From Citrobacter tructae (GTDB lineage: Bacteria > Pseudomonadota > Gammaproteobacteria > Enterobacterales > Enterobacteriaceae), in the NCBI RefSeq assembly GCF_004684345.1, contig NZ_CP038469.1:1178001-1242000 (forward strand): a DNA stretch of 64,000 nucleotides. The letters are read 5' to 3'. Each line of letters starts with the position of its first letter. The stretch's first letter is position 1. This document shows positions 15,625-25,586 of the stretch, in pieces. The notes below the pieces were generated by a model, which was not told the DNA's origin, did not search any database, and saw nothing but the letters and a program-made list of their open reading frames with translations. The position numbers and the translations under genes are program-made.

Positions 15625-16482
15625 ATGAACTCATCTATTACCATAGTTACAGCATTTTTCGATATAGGACGAGGAGACTGGACGAGTAATAAAGGTTTCT
15701 CTCCTCATTTAGAGAGAACACCTGACACCTATATTCAGTATTTTAAAAACCTATCTGAATTAGATAATGATATGATCATCTTTACATCCAGTGAACTTAA
15801 ACCCAAAATTGAAAAAATTAGAGATGGGAAAAACACTGTTGTAGTGGCTTTAGACATTAATAAAAAATTTCAACATATCAAAAAAAGAATTGCACGAATT
15901 CAAAAAGATAACGAGTTCATAAGCAAGCTTGAAACTCGCCAGTTGATTAACCCCGAATACTGGTCCCCAGACTATGCACTGGTTTGCAATCTAAAAGCAT
16001 ATTTTGTAAACAGAGCGATAGAGTTAAAGCTAGTAAATAATGATATGGTTGCATGGGTTGACTTTGGTTACTGTCGTAGTGCAGAAGTAACCAGAGGGTT
16101 ATCTCGATGGAATTATCCATTTGACCGAAACAAAGTAAACTTTTTTACAGTTAAACAAGGTTTGACAGTCAAAACCATCCATCAGGTTTTTGACCACATG
16201 ATTAACAATCGCTCTTATATTATTGGTGGATCAATTGTAGCAACACAAAAGAAATGGAAAGAATTTTACAAACTGGTTTGTCAGTGCCAAATAAAAACCC
16301 TCAGACATAATATAGTAGACGACGATCAGGGTATTTTTATAATGTGCTATTATTACAAACCTCAATTAATAAAACTAAATTACCTGGGTAAGAACCGATG
16401 GTTTAATCTGTTTAAACTATTCGGAAGGAAAGATTTAATGACTTTATCAAGAAGATTAAAAGTATCTCTTATAGGAAAATAA
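15625..16482 (+). CDS. HtrL/YibB-WlaTC family putative glycosyltransferase
   Basis: This 285-residue protein shares its start pattern with E. coli HtrL/YibB: SITIVTAFFDIGRGDWTSNK, GFSPHLERTPDTYIQYF, NPEYWSPDYALVCNLKAYFV, AWVDFGYCRS and VDDDQGIFIMC. The family is assigned to glycosyltransferase-like proteins that modify surface polysaccharide. It is AT-rich and monocistronic, immediately right of the tail-fibre assembly gene, a usual place for lysogenic-conversion genes. A role in altering lipopolysaccharide to block superinfection is inferred. Confidence 0.8.
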   Translation: MNSSITIVTAFFDIGRGDWTSNKGFSPHLERTPDTYIQYFKNLSELDNDMIIFTSSELKPKIEKIRDGKNTVVVALDINKKFQHIKKRIARIQKDNEFISKLETRQLINPEYWSPDYALVCNLKAYFVNRAIELKLVNNDMVAWVDFGYCRSAEVTRGLSRWNYPFDRNKVNFFTVKQGLTVKTIHQVFDHMINNRSYIIGGSIVATQKKWKEFYKLVCQCQIKTLRHNIVDDDQGIFIMCYYYKPQLIKLNYLGKNRWFNLFKLFGRKDLMTLSRRLKVSLIGK

Positions 16483-16546
16483 TCTTTAATTGAGGTATGA
16501 ACAATGCTGTTTCTGGTCAGGATCGGCATTGTTTTACAAAAGTCAG

Positions 16547-17131
16547 TTATACAGTCAATAGATACTCAGGCCAGATAATGTTTTGAGCATCCTCGGGGTT
16601 GATTCGGTTAAGCATCACACGATATTTTTTCCATGCAATAAGTGCGTTCGATTCATCTTCCGTTGCCATACCCAGCTCAACTGCATCCTGCAGGGGGGCA
16701 ATAGCGGATGTTGCTATCATCAACAGGTTTGCTTTTTCCTGCGCAGCCTGTCCCTGAAAAAAGGCTTTTTCCGCCTCTGCATCATGGACCCATTGTGTGC
16801 CGTCCCATTTAACATACCCCCCTTCAGGAGCTACTGAGACAACATTATCAGGCAGTGAGCCCAGCGTCTCAATAACAGTGGGTCTACCTGTGCTGACGTC
16901 ATAAACGGTTTCTCCCCGGTGGTCTTCTACTTGCGACCATTTATTGGTCTGAGTATCGAAAACAGCCACAAACCCCGCCTTCACTTTTGGCGGCGCTATA
17001 TCGGTACTATACGCAGGTAAGCCCATATTGGCCGGAATAAAGCCATCCCCCTTACCGATAAACTCATTCGTTGCTGATGAAAGGTTGTAAATAGTAATAA
17101 CGCGGTTGGTATCGGTCATTTTAAAAGTCAT
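16547..17131 (-). CDS. tfa: Tail fibre assembly protein
   Basis: This 194-residue lambdoid Tfa chaperone assists trimer folding of the side tail fibre. It starts MTFKMTDTNRVITIYNLSSA and contains the family C-terminus PLQDAVELGMATEDESNALI with KKYRVMLNRINPEDAQNIIW. Its start codon abuts the stf stop, so the two are translationally coupled. A decayed relative is at 944-1200. Confidence 0.9.
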   Translation of the reverse strand: MTFKMTDTNRVITIYNLSSATNEFIGKGDGFIPANMGLPAYSTDIAPPKVKAGFVAVFDTQTNKWSQVEDHRGETVYDVSTGRPTVIETLGSLPDNVVSVAPEGGYVKWDGTQWVHDAEAEKAFFQGQAAQEKANLLMIATSAIAPLQDAVELGMATEDESNALIAWKKYRVMLNRINPEDAQNIIWPEYLLTV

Positions 17132-19710
17132 TATGCAAGCCTCACTAAATAATTAAATGCAGTATTTTTTACAGTGTTTTCAGCCTGACCAGATGGTGAA
17201 ACAGTCACACCATGGCTATGCGCGCCAATGTAAACAGAGTGAGCATGCGCCCCAATACCCACCACGTGATCATGTGCGCCAATTCCTACGGCGTGAGCGT
17301 GGTCGCCGACGCCACCAACAGCTCCCCAGTTTGTTCTGTCAGAGCCAGTATTGGACATTGCAACGACATCCCCTGCCTGACCGAACTGCGTTCTCCCGGA
17401 TATAGGGTGATTGTGAGCCCCCGCGCCTGTTGTTGATTTAGTACCGTAGTCAAAAACTGATACCGATTTGGTTCCATAATCAAACCCGGTTGTATCCCTG
17501 CTTCCGAGATCGGTACTTGCGATCGTTGCACCGTGATCGTGCCACTTAATACCATCCTGTTCTTGTGTTAATACCCCTCTACCTGTTGGATTACCTTTAA
17601 TCGTCTGACCACGCATATCAGGAATAACGCCTGATGGATAAGCTATGGCAAGTAACGGATAGGCAGACTTATCAAATGACTGTCCCTGCATAATGGCGTG
17701 GTTAGCAGGTGGCGTTTCTGAAGGCCAGGGGATAGGCGCACCGACAGGATAGGATACAGGCGGGGGGTTCCTGCCAGAATACAAGATATCCCACGGTGTA
17801 GATGTATTGTTATCACCGTTAAACGTTCTGAAATACAAACGTCCATTAGTATAATCCGCACCTATTTGCCCTCTGTATCCGGGATTGTCGCCGAACGGAG
17901 CATGAAGCCCCCACCAGTCAATAACGGCACAGTTTGAAGGGGGAGCATTTAATGCGGCGCCATATACAAAAGACGTCGAACCTGCTGGCGCGTTGTTAAA
18001 ATCCGTCCCCGTCGAATATGATGCTGATGACAGTACCAGTGCGCTGGCGGCCCGATTTATCGTGTCTGCTAAACCGAGATACTGAAGAAGACCAGCGACA
18101 TCTTTTCCGCTCAGATTAGTCAGCGTTTCGTTAAGAGGCTGTTTACCTGCTAACGCATTGAGTATCGTCGTTGCAAAATTGGGGTCATTGTTTAATGCAT
18201 TAGCTAACTCAGCCAGGGTATCCAGAGCTTCAGGAGATGAGCCAACCAACGCGGCAACCGCAGCCTGAACGTACTCGGTATTTGCAATCTGTTTGTTGCT
18301 TACACTTAATGGTGCCGTGGGTGTGGTTGGGAGCCCCACCAGCTCCGGACTATCCAGTGGGGCTTTCTGGTTTGTCAGGTCTTTGACTTTTTTAACGGCT
18401 TTCGATGTCGCTGCATAAGCTTCACTGTCGCTGTCGTCATCGCTGCTTAACTGCACAAGTCCCTTTTGCGTTGTACTGGCATCCCCCAGCTTCAGACTTT
18501 CAGCAATATCCCGCGCTTCATCACGATATCCCAGTGAGGCTGCAGCTGCACTTTCAGCGCCAGCCATCGCAGCTTCTGCACGCTGAGCATCATCGGCTAC
18601 AGCAGCTTGCAACTGCTCCGATACCTTGCCTGCAGCTTCCGTTGCTGCGTCTGTCGCCGCCGTTTCAGCAGCTTTTACTGCCTCGTTCCGGGAAGTCAGC
18701 GCCTCATCCCTGGCCTGTTCGGCTCGGGTGGCACTCTCAGTGGCTGCATTTTTTTGGTTCTCAGCCGTTTCGGCTGACTGCAGGGCTGATGCTTCACTTG
18801 CGGATGCCGATCTCGCACTGGCTGATGCAGCAGTCTCTGATTTAGCGGCATTTTCGCTGGATTCCCTGGCATGCTCTTCACTCAGGGCCGCAGCTGCAGC
18901 GCTATCATTACTCTGTTCTGCAGCCTGCGTGGCCGTGAGCGCGCTTTCACGCGCGGAAATTTCAGATGAGGCTGCATTACTGGCATGCTCACCCGCCGTT
19001 TGTGCTGAGGCTGCGGCGCTTCCGGCACTTCCCGCTGCTGACTGTGCTGAAGCTCCTGCCTCCTGCTGCGCTTTTTGTGCCGTATCAGCGGCGGTCTTTG
19101 CCAGTTCGGCCTGCCCTGTCGCTGTCTGTGTAGACGTTGCCGCACTGTCAGCATCAGCACCACTGGCCAGAACGTCCTGCGCTGTCTGTCGGGCATTATC
19201 GGCAGCAGACCGGGCAGACTCATCAGCAGCATCCTCAGAGAGTGCCGCCTGGCGCTGTGACTCTGCCGCTGCCGTTGCAGAAAATGCCGCTGAATCCTTA
19301 CTTTGTTCCGCTGACTGTGCTGCGTTTTCCGCACGCTCCCGGTCCTTCTCTGCCTGCTGGCACAGCGCTGCCGTGCGGTTAACCATTTCCTCAAAACGTT
19401 TCATCACCTCCGGACGCAGGTCCGCATCCGCCGGCGCATCGAGAAACGCATTCAGGGTATCCGGCGCATCAGTCGGCGTGACATAAATTTCACCGGCCAG
19501 CGTGGGAGGAAAACCTTCCCGCAGCAGTGACACACTGTAATAACCCGGCTCAGCCTGAATGCTGTAATGGCCATCCATCCCCGTGACAGTCGATGAGATA
19601 ACCTCCACCACAACGGTCGGGCTGGTTTTCTTCGCATTCAGCTGAATAGTGCAGCCCTGAACCGGTTGGCCCGCCCCGTCTTTAAGTACACCCGAGATAA
19701 GTACTGCCAT
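17131..19710 (-). CDS. stf: Side tail fibre protein
   Basis: This 859-residue receptor-binding fibre resembles lambda Stf. The N-terminus MAVLISGVLKDGAGQPVQGC to about residue 120 is the conserved virion-attachment domain. Residues about 120-410 are an Ala/Ser/Glu-rich helical repeat region (AAQSAEQSKDSAAFSATAAA), typical of the coiled fibre shaft. The C-terminal ~250 residues are Gly/His-rich (HDHGATIASTDLGSRDTTGF, GVGDHAHAVGIGAHDHVVGI), similar to short-tail-fibre receptor domains, and end in YLVRLA. Antisense frames across the Ala-rich shaft are shadows. Confidence 0.9.
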   Translation of the reverse strand: MAVLISGVLKDGAGQPVQGCTIQLNAKKTSPTVVVEVISSTVTGMDGHYSIQAEPGYYSVSLLREGFPPTLAGEIYVTPTDAPDTLNAFLDAPADADLRPEVMKRFEEMVNRTAALCQQAEKDRERAENAAQSAEQSKDSAAFSATAAAESQRQAALSEDAADESARSAADNARQTAQDVLASGADADSAATSTQTATGQAELAKTAADTAQKAQQEAGASAQSAAGSAGSAAASAQTAGEHASNAASSEISARESALTATQAAEQSNDSAAAAALSEEHARESSENAAKSETAASASARSASASEASALQSAETAENQKNAATESATRAEQARDEALTSRNEAVKAAETAATDAATEAAGKVSEQLQAAVADDAQRAEAAMAGAESAAAASLGYRDEARDIAESLKLGDASTTQKGLVQLSSDDDSDSEAYAATSKAVKKVKDLTNQKAPLDSPELVGLPTTPTAPLSVSNKQIANTEYVQAAVAALVGSSPEALDTLAELANALNNDPNFATTILNALAGKQPLNETLTNLSGKDVAGLLQYLGLADTINRAASALVLSSASYSTGTDFNNAPAGSTSFVYGAALNAPPSNCAVIDWWGLHAPFGDNPGYRGQIGADYTNGRLYFRTFNGDNNTSTPWDILYSGRNPPPVSYPVGAPIPWPSETPPANHAIMQGQSFDKSAYPLLAIAYPSGVIPDMRGQTIKGNPTGRGVLTQEQDGIKWHDHGATIASTDLGSRDTTGFDYGTKSVSVFDYGTKSTTGAGAHNHPISGRTQFGQAGDVVAMSNTGSDRTNWGAVGGVGDHAHAVGIGAHDHVVGIGAHAHSVYIGAHSHGVTVSPSGQAENTVKNTAFNYLVRLA

Positions 19711-19725
19711 AATCCCTCCATAAAA

Positions 19726-19745
19726 AAACCGCCCGGAGGCGGTTT
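19726..19745 (-). terminator. Hairpin with U-tract between J and stf
   Basis: AAACCGCC-CGGA-GGCGGTTT is followed on the minus strand by a run of seven T. Nearly the same hairpin occurs at 23181 and 29531. It probably attenuates read-through from J into stf. Confidence 0.65.
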
Positions 19746-19751
19746 CTGTCT

Positions 19752-22700
19752 TTAACTGATTGTTATCCCTGCGGATGATTTTTTCGTCACAATAACCAGC
19801 AGGTCACTGATTCTGGAAAATGGCCAGCCAGTGCTGTTACCGCGTGTACTGACGCTGAAACTCAGCGTCAACCGACCGCTCCCGGCAGGCATATCCAGAG
19901 TCCGCGTAAAAGTCGCCGGTACACCTCTGCTTGTCTGGTTGTATATCTCGGCTCCGTTTTTCCTGACAATCAGCGTACAGTCATCCCATAAGTCGTTACT
20001 GGTCTGGCTGTCATACGTTGTGCCCTGAAAGGTAATCGCAGGAATGGAAATCTGTCGGTCAAATGACTGGTCATCTTCAATCACAACCGTCAGTGTCCCG
20101 TTGGCGTACCGTTTTTGACCTGTATTGGGTTCAAGAAAGTAAGGAAATTCCTTACCAGCAGCCTTAACGATATCCCCCAAAATACGCTCAGCCCGGAGCG
20201 TCCCGTTGATGGTGCAGTTTTCCGCTATCGTCACATTATTGAGGGTGCCGGAATTCGCGCTGATATTACCGCTGATATCCGCATTACGGGCGGTCAGTCT
20301 GCCGTCAGGCGTCAGCATAAAAGTCGGCGGGTTCCCGCCGCTGGTGATAGTGGGGGCCGTCAGATATTTGAGGAACACCTCGTTCATAAATATCTGGTTG
20401 CCCTGAGCCACAAACATCGGGGTCTCATTGCCGTTTGCCGGGTCGATAAACGCGATACGGTTTGCTGCCACCAGGAACTGGCTTATCTTCCCTTCTTCGG
20501 TGTCTTCCATACTCAGACCAAGACCAGCCACATAGTGCCTGCCGTCTTCGGTCTGCTCTATCTTCACGCCCCACATGGCGTTCCATTTGCCGTTCGCGTC
20601 CTGCCACTCTTTCGAAAACTGATCCAGCCGGCTGGCGTTGTCTTCCGTCAGTTCCACCTTCTCCAGCAGTTCTTTCCCCAGGTGACTTTCGGTGATCTCC
20701 CCTTTGAAGAAATCCAGATAACCCGCCGCATCGTTGCTGGCCTGCCCTTTAGCCTCCACGAACGCCGATTTCCCGACCTGGTTCACGGCCCGGATATAGA
20801 AGTAATAGTCCTTGCCCGGTTTGATACTGCTGCTGGCCGCAATCCAGTACAGCGCCGTGCCGAGATAACGCGCATCAGTTTCCACCTGGCGGATATCGGC
20901 GATCTGCGTATCCGTAAACCAGAATTCATACTGCACCGTGGGGTCGTATACCGCCTGGCGCAGGGTGGCGGTTATCTGAAAATAACCGGGGGTCAGTTCA
21001 ACATAAGAGGGTACAGCCGGCGCGGCGATGCTGAAATCCGTGCTGGCCGGATCGCCCTGCTGCCCCTGGGAGTTAACCGCCCGCACCGTCAGGGTGTAAC
21101 GCCCCGGCGTCAGGTTGCGGAAAGTGTGCTCCGTTTCGGTCAGGGTCAGGCTGCTGGCCAGGCGGTCGCTGTTATCTTCCGCTTTTACCGTCAGGCGCAG
21201 GGAGAAGTTCACCCCCTTCACCACACGCGGGGTATCCCATCGCGCCCGCGCCTGATACTGCCCCTCCTCTGCCAGAATTTCCGTGGTGAGGTGCTGCACA
21301 GCGGGCGGAGTGTTCGTAATGCCGGTACCGGGGAGCGGATCAAATGTCGCCCCGTTATCCACGATGGAGCCTTTCTCCGGGACATGCTGCACGGCGGTAA
21401 TAGCATACGTGCCATCATCATTTTCCCGGATGGCCACGCAGCGAAACAGGCGCTGGCGCAGGTCCGGCAGTTTCAGCCCCCACACGCTGTACGTCGCCAC
21501 ACCATCCGGTAACTGGCTGACGGTCACGTGGTCCGGGGCCGGATGTGCGGTGATGGTGACGCTGACGGGCTGGCCATCGCTGCCCACCAGGTTCAGCAAC
21601 ACATTGCCCCCTGGCGGTATCTCCACTTCACGATCCAGCGTGAGCGTGCGGGAAAGGCTGTCGACCGACAGGACGCGCCCGCCCACGGTCACGCCGGCAT
21701 AATCACTGTCGCAAACCTCAATGATATCGCCGGGAACGTGGCGCAGCCCGTCAGCCCCTACGGAGAAATCCACCGTCTGCGTCTCCAGTAATTCGGTGGT
21801 GATGGCCCATAGCCCGGCGCGGTGCGCCTGCCCACGGCTGGTACAGGCAAACGCATCCATTTTGAGGACATTGCGCCCGTAGCGCCGGATGGCAGCATCG
21901 TTTTCAACCAGTTCGGTGGACGTTTCCCAGCCGTTATTCGGATCGGTGTAGCGGACTTCGGCGGCATTGTGGCGCTCTTTCAGTGCGCTGAAACTGTAGA
22001 CGAACGGCGCACCGTCAGCGGGCATCACCACATTACTCTGCGTATAGGTCCAGACTTTATCGGCGGGCCGGTCCTGCACAAACGTCAGGGTACTGCCGTT
22101 CCAGACCGGCATGCAGCGCATCAGGGAACAGAAATCCCCCAGCACGTCCCACGCTTTACGCTGGTCCGTCAGATACGCATTGCAGGTGATACGCGGCTCT
22201 GTCCCACCGAATCCATCCGGTACAGACTGATCGCAGTACTGTGCAATGGCATACAGCGCCCACTTGTCCACATCGGCAACACCAATGCGGCTTCCCATGC
22301 CATAGCGCGGGTGAGTCAGCATATCCAGCACACACCAGGCCGGATTATCTGTCCAGGCGGGTTTAAACGTCCCGTCCCAGAGTCCCGTATATATCCTTTT
22401 TATCGGGTCGTAATTAGAAGGGACCGGCACAATACGCCCGCGCAGGAGATAGTTTCGCGTGACCTGCTGGCTGCCAAACTGCTCCGCGTCCACTTTTACC
22501 CCGATAACAGCGGTGTTCGGGTAGCGTTGTTTCACATCAATGATTTCTGTATAACCCGACCACACCGTTTTGTTCTGCAGCAGGTCTGTCGTACTGTCAT
22601 CAGTAAGACGCCACATGCGGACTTCAAACGGCCGGGGCGGCAAATCATCAATCACCACGGACGCCAGAAACTGCGTGGTCGTTTTACCCGTAATGGTGAT

Positions 22701-23156
22701 GTCCCGTTCCACCTGCCACTGCCCGTCACGGCGAAACTGGATCAGCAGCTGTACGCTGGTTGGATTACGATCGCCTTTGGTACTGGTGCTGACCAGCGAC
22801 TGCACACCAAAGGTAAAGCGCAACCGATCCACCGTTTTGGTGGTAATGGTGCGGGTCACCGGCTCTGACTTTTTCACCTCCACACCCAGCAGAGTTTCAG
22901 CGCCGGAGTCTTCGAACCCCTCCATCGCGGTCTGCTCATCCTCCCCCACGCGGTAAACCACGGTGACACCGTGAACCATCGCGTTACCGTCGCTGTCGAG
23001 GACCGGCGTTTTGTTAATTCTGACGCTTTTCAGCCCGTCCACCGGACCTTCTATCGGCCCCTCACAGATGGCATCAACAACGGTCAGCATCTGACTGGAT
23101 TTCAGGTCGTCCGGAGCCTCATGCGGCGTTTTACTGCTGCCACCACCCTTACCCAT
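19752..23156 (-). CDS. J: Tail tip / host specificity protein J
   Basis: This 1134-residue lambda J homologue forms the tail tip that contacts the receptor and starts DNA ejection. The start MGKGGGSSKTPHEAPDDLKS is taken as in lambda rather than the frame opening at 23180. Recognisable blocks include VVDAICEGPIEGPVDGLKSV near the N-terminus, the DNPAWCVLDMLTHPRYGMGS segment, fibronectin-like repeats in the middle (PGRYTLTVRAVNSQGQQGDP) and a C-terminal receptor-binding region from about residue 950. The variable C-terminus decides the receptor. Confidence 0.95.
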   Translation of the reverse strand: MGKGGGSSKTPHEAPDDLKSSQMLTVVDAICEGPIEGPVDGLKSVRINKTPVLDSDGNAMVHGVTVVYRVGEDEQTAMEGFEDSGAETLLGVEVKKSEPVTRTITTKTVDRLRFTFGVQSLVSTSTKGDRNPTSVQLLIQFRRDGQWQVERDITITGKTTTQFLASVVIDDLPPRPFEVRMWRLTDDSTTDLLQNKTVWSGYTEIIDVKQRYPNTAVIGVKVDAEQFGSQQVTRNYLLRGRIVPVPSNYDPIKRIYTGLWDGTFKPAWTDNPAWCVLDMLTHPRYGMGSRIGVADVDKWALYAIAQYCDQSVPDGFGGTEPRITCNAYLTDQRKAWDVLGDFCSLMRCMPVWNGSTLTFVQDRPADKVWTYTQSNVVMPADGAPFVYSFSALKERHNAAEVRYTDPNNGWETSTELVENDAAIRRYGRNVLKMDAFACTSRGQAHRAGLWAITTELLETQTVDFSVGADGLRHVPGDIIEVCDSDYAGVTVGGRVLSVDSLSRTLTLDREVEIPPGGNVLLNLVGSDGQPVSVTITAHPAPDHVTVSQLPDGVATYSVWGLKLPDLRQRLFRCVAIRENDDGTYAITAVQHVPEKGSIVDNGATFDPLPGTGITNTPPAVQHLTTEILAEEGQYQARARWDTPRVVKGVNFSLRLTVKAEDNSDRLASSLTLTETEHTFRNLTPGRYTLTVRAVNSQGQQGDPASTDFSIAAPAVPSYVELTPGYFQITATLRQAVYDPTVQYEFWFTDTQIADIRQVETDARYLGTALYWIAASSSIKPGKDYYFYIRAVNQVGKSAFVEAKGQASNDAAGYLDFFKGEITESHLGKELLEKVELTEDNASRLDQFSKEWQDANGKWNAMWGVKIEQTEDGRHYVAGLGLSMEDTEEGKISQFLVAANRIAFIDPANGNETPMFVAQGNQIFMNEVFLKYLTAPTITSGGNPPTFMLTPDGRLTARNADISGNISANSGTLNNVTIAENCTINGTLRAERILGDIVKAAGKEFPYFLEPNTGQKRYANGTLTVVIEDDQSFDRQISIPAITFQGTTYDSQTSNDLWDDCTLIVRKNGAEIYNQTSRGVPATFTRTLDMPAGSGRLTLSFSVSTRGNSTGWPFSRISDLLVIVTKKSSAGITIS

Positions 23157-23180
23157 AATCTGTTCCCTCTGAAACAACAA

Positions 23181-23198
23181 AACCGCCCGGAGGCGGTT
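23181..23198 (-). terminator. Hairpin between tail gene I and J
   Basis: AACCGCC-CGGA-GGCGGTT. On the minus strand the downstream bases are TTGTTG rather than a pure U-tract, so termination would be weak. It may stabilise or process the late mRNA. Confidence 0.45.
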
Positions 23199-23228
23199 CT
23201 GTGCAAATACAAATATGCTTCAGTAATA

Positions 23229-23906
23229 TCATCGACCGATAATCACCACCTGCCCCCCGCCGCCTTCATCCCGTGTGCTGATTTCCTGGGAAATGGTGCG
23301 GGAGCCGACCAGCATTTCACCGTACAGCACCGGCAGGGCATTGCCCTGCGCCACCATGTTGTCCAGCGATGAAAAATACGTATTCTGTTTGCCGTTGTCG
23401 GTCTGCCGGGACGAGGGGATTTTTGCCTGCGGCGTCAGCATCTGCGCCACACCGCCCAGCATCATGGCCGCCCCCAGTGAAAACAGGACCGAGGATACCG
23501 AAATGCCACCGGCAGATAACGCTGCTCCCCAGGCAGCCATTGAAGCACCTGCCGTAAAAAAGGACGCGCCTATGGCCACTGCCCCCAGCACCACCTGGAA
23601 CAGACCACCGGATTTTGCCCCGGCCATACGCGGGACAATGTGAATAATGGCCCCGTCCGGCAGCGGCTCATGCAGACGGGCTGACAGGCTCGTTTCATCC
23701 ATATCCTGACCGGCGATGCGTATCTGATACCAGCCGTCGCTCAGTTTCTGCCGGAAGCCCGGTATCTGCATAGCCAGCGCGTAAATGGCCTCGGCCCCCG
23801 TTTTTATACTGAGGCTGAAACGGCGGCCAAATCGTTGTAACTCCACGTGAAGGCAGACTCGTGCCATGCCCGGTGTCGCCATATCGAGTGTGTGCGGCGT
23901 TGCCAT
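23229..23906 (-). CDS. I: Tail assembly protein I
   Basis: This 225-residue lambda I homologue works with K, L and J to build the tail tip initiator. The start MATPHTLDMATPGMARVCLH resembles lambda I. The N-terminal ~100 residues form a ubiquitin-like fold region (SLSIKTGAEAIYALAMQIPG). Glycine/alanine-rich hydrophobic segments follow (GAVAIGASFFTAGASMAAWG). The C-terminus ends in GGGGQVVIIGR. The gene overlaps K by 103 bases, the overlap usual in this family. Confidence 0.9.
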   Translation of the reverse strand: MATPHTLDMATPGMARVCLHVELQRFGRRFSLSIKTGAEAIYALAMQIPGFRQKLSDGWYQIRIAGQDMDETSLSARLHEPLPDGAIIHIVPRMAGAKSGGLFQVVLGAVAIGASFFTAGASMAAWGAALSAGGISVSSVLFSLGAAMMLGGVAQMLTPQAKIPSSRQTDNGKQNTYFSSLDNMVAQGNALPVLYGEMLVGSRTISQEISTRDEGGGGQVVIIGR

Positions 23907-24550
23907 TTGTCGGTATACCTCTCGCGTTTACTGAGCTGATCAGGAATATGGTGCAGTAGCTCGCCATCGCCGCAATAAATCGCGGCATGGTTGGCAATCG
24001 ATGAACCAAAACAACAAATCAGAATGTCTCCGGGTTGTGCCTCTGCGGCATGCACCCGGTAAAAACCGATCTCCTCCAGATTATCCAGGTACAGATTTTT
24101 GCCCTGTTTCCACCAGTCATCCTCCCGCGTAAAATCCGGTATCTCAATACCGGCCAGATGGTACGCATCGCGGAACAGGGTGTAGCAGTCCGTCACGCCA
24201 TGCTCAAATACCCGCCCTGTGAGGAACGGCACGCAGCGAAATTTATATATCCGGTCATCGCAGACCAGCCACCACGGCAGGCCACTTTGCACCTGCAGAT
24301 GGCGATCGACATCGCTGAGAAACGGCAGGCCATCGGGATGGCTGTGGACCAGGGCCACCACATCGCCTGCCGCCTGCGCCTGAAGGTAATCTGCCGGATC
24401 CATACGGAAATACATCGTCGGTTCAGCGGAAAGATTCTGGCAGGGGAAAAACCGCTCCCCAGCAGACGTGTTCACCGCATAGCCGCACGATTCTGCCGGC
24501 GCACACGCAGCGGCATGCGTCAGGATAGTTTTTTTCATGGGTGTATCCAT
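23804..24550 (-). CDS. K: Tail tip assembly protein K (JAB + NlpC/P60)
   Basis: This 248-residue protein has two enzymatic modules. The N-terminal JAB/MPN domain carries LVHSHPDGLPFLSDVD, the JAMM zinc motif. The C-terminal NlpC/P60 cysteine-peptidase domain contains DCYTLFRDAY and NHAAIYCGDGELLHH. In lambda K is needed for tail tip assembly and probably peptidoglycan entry. The start ATG overlaps the stop of L (TGATG). Confidence 0.93.
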   Translation of the reverse strand: MDTPMKKTILTHAAACAPAESCGYAVNTSAGERFFPCQNLSAEPTMYFRMDPADYLQAQAAGDVVALVHSHPDGLPFLSDVDRHLQVQSGLPWWLVCDDRIYKFRCVPFLTGRVFEHGVTDCYTLFRDAYHLAGIEIPDFTREDDWWKQGKNLYLDNLEEIGFYRVHAAEAQPGDILICCFGSSIANHAAIYCGDGELLHHIPDQLSKRERYTDKWQRRTHSIWRHRAWHESAFTWSYNDLAAVSASV

Positions 24551-25245
24551 CAGGAAAGGCGGTTAATGGAGAGGAAGCAGCCGATGCGCGGCAGGTTATT
24601 ACGCAGCCCGCAGCCGGTACGGCATTTACTGCAGGCATCTTTTGCAGGGTCTGCCGTGGGCTTGTCAAACTCATCCGCCACGGGCGGCCCGGCATAGCCG
24701 CACTCCTCAGAACGGTAGGTCCAGTTGCAGACATGAGCCAGCATGATCCGCGCCGGAAACACGCTGCCGTCCGTTTCTGTCGGTGTGGCCAGCACGAAGG
24801 TCGCCGTGGTGGCTTTCAGCTCCGACAGTTGTTCAATCACCCAGCGGCTGACCACTTCCTGTTCCGGATCGGCCTCCGGGTTGCCGCCTGTAAAGTTCAC
24901 CGCATCGAGAAAACGGGCGTATACCACGCGCCTTACTACCGTGGCCCCGACCAGGCTCTGCACATCTTCCGCAAGTCCCGTAACCATGCCAAACAGGTTC
25001 GACACCGCCAGCGTCGGGCGGGCGGATGTCCCTTTCCCTACCAGATCGAACCCGGTTCCCTGTATCGGGTAAACGTCATACTTCCGCCCCTGCCAGGTGA
25101 CCGGCTCTCCCTTCTCGTTCAGTTCGTTTGAAAAATAGTAACGCTGACCACCAATGGCCGTCAGGTCGATTTCCCACAAATTGATGCGGGCGGACTGTTC
25201 GGTTTTCGTGGTTTCGTTAAGGGTGTTCTGAGGAATATCCTGCAT
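24550..25245 (-). CDS. L: Minor tail protein L
   Basis: This 231-residue lambda L homologue starts MQDIPQNTLNETTKTEQSAR. It has the conserved four-cysteine C-terminal region (NWTYRSEECGYAG and DACSKCRTGCGLRNNLPRIG), which in lambda-like phages binds an iron-sulphur cluster in the tail tip. Its stop overlaps the start of K, and M ends 8 bases before it. Confidence 0.93.
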   Translation of the reverse strand: MQDIPQNTLNETTKTEQSARINLWEIDLTAIGGQRYYFSNELNEKGEPVTWQGRKYDVYPIQGTGFDLVGKGTSARPTLAVSNLFGMVTGLAEDVQSLVGATVVRRVVYARFLDAVNFTGGNPEADPEQEVVSRWVIEQLSELKATTATFVLATPTETDGSVFPARIMLAHVCNWTYRSEECGYAGPPVADEFDKPTADPAKDACSKCRTGCGLRNNLPRIGCFLSINRLS

Positions 25246-25253
25246 AAGGATCC

Positions 25254-25586
25254 TTAAGCAATAACCTGCTCAAATTTACAGCTGAAGTCGGAATACGTGA
25301 CGTTGTCCGTAACAGACCATTCCCGGCAGACAACTTTAACCGTGCGGTTGTATTTTGGCGGTCGCCACAGAAAGGCTTTATATCCTCCGTGCCCGGCCAG
25401 AAACGCTTCAAGTGCGGTGCGGGAATTGTCCGACGTTGTCCGGAAGACAGGCTGGAAGTTAATTAACTGATGGTTGAGTCCGGTCGGGCGACGTTGCTCA
25501 TAGCCATCCCCAAATTTTATGGTTGTCACTGAAGGGGAAACAGAAGACTGCATCCCCTCCCTGGGTACCCAATGAAAGGTTTTCAC
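25254..25586 (-). CDS. M: Minor tail protein M
   Basis: This 110-residue lambda M homologue starts MKTFHWVPREGMQSSVSPSV and contains KFGDGYEQRRPTGLNHQLIN, typical of the family. It joins the tape measure and the tip complex. It starts directly after the H stop and precedes L by 8 bases. Confidence 0.93.
   Translation of the reverse strand: MKTFHWVPREGMQSSVSPSVTTIKFGDGYEQRRPTGLNHQLINFQPVFRTTSDNSRTALEAFLAGHGGYKAFLWRPPKYNRTVKVVCREWSVTDNVTYSDFSCKFEQVIA

Noticed and set aside
18626..19486. 286-aa plus-strand frame rich in Ala/Ser
   Set aside because: It is the antisense shadow of the Ala-rich shaft of the side tail fibre gene.
20115..22868. Long plus-strand frames of 465 and 348 aa
   Set aside because: They are antisense to the tail tip gene J, a result of its GC-rich codons.
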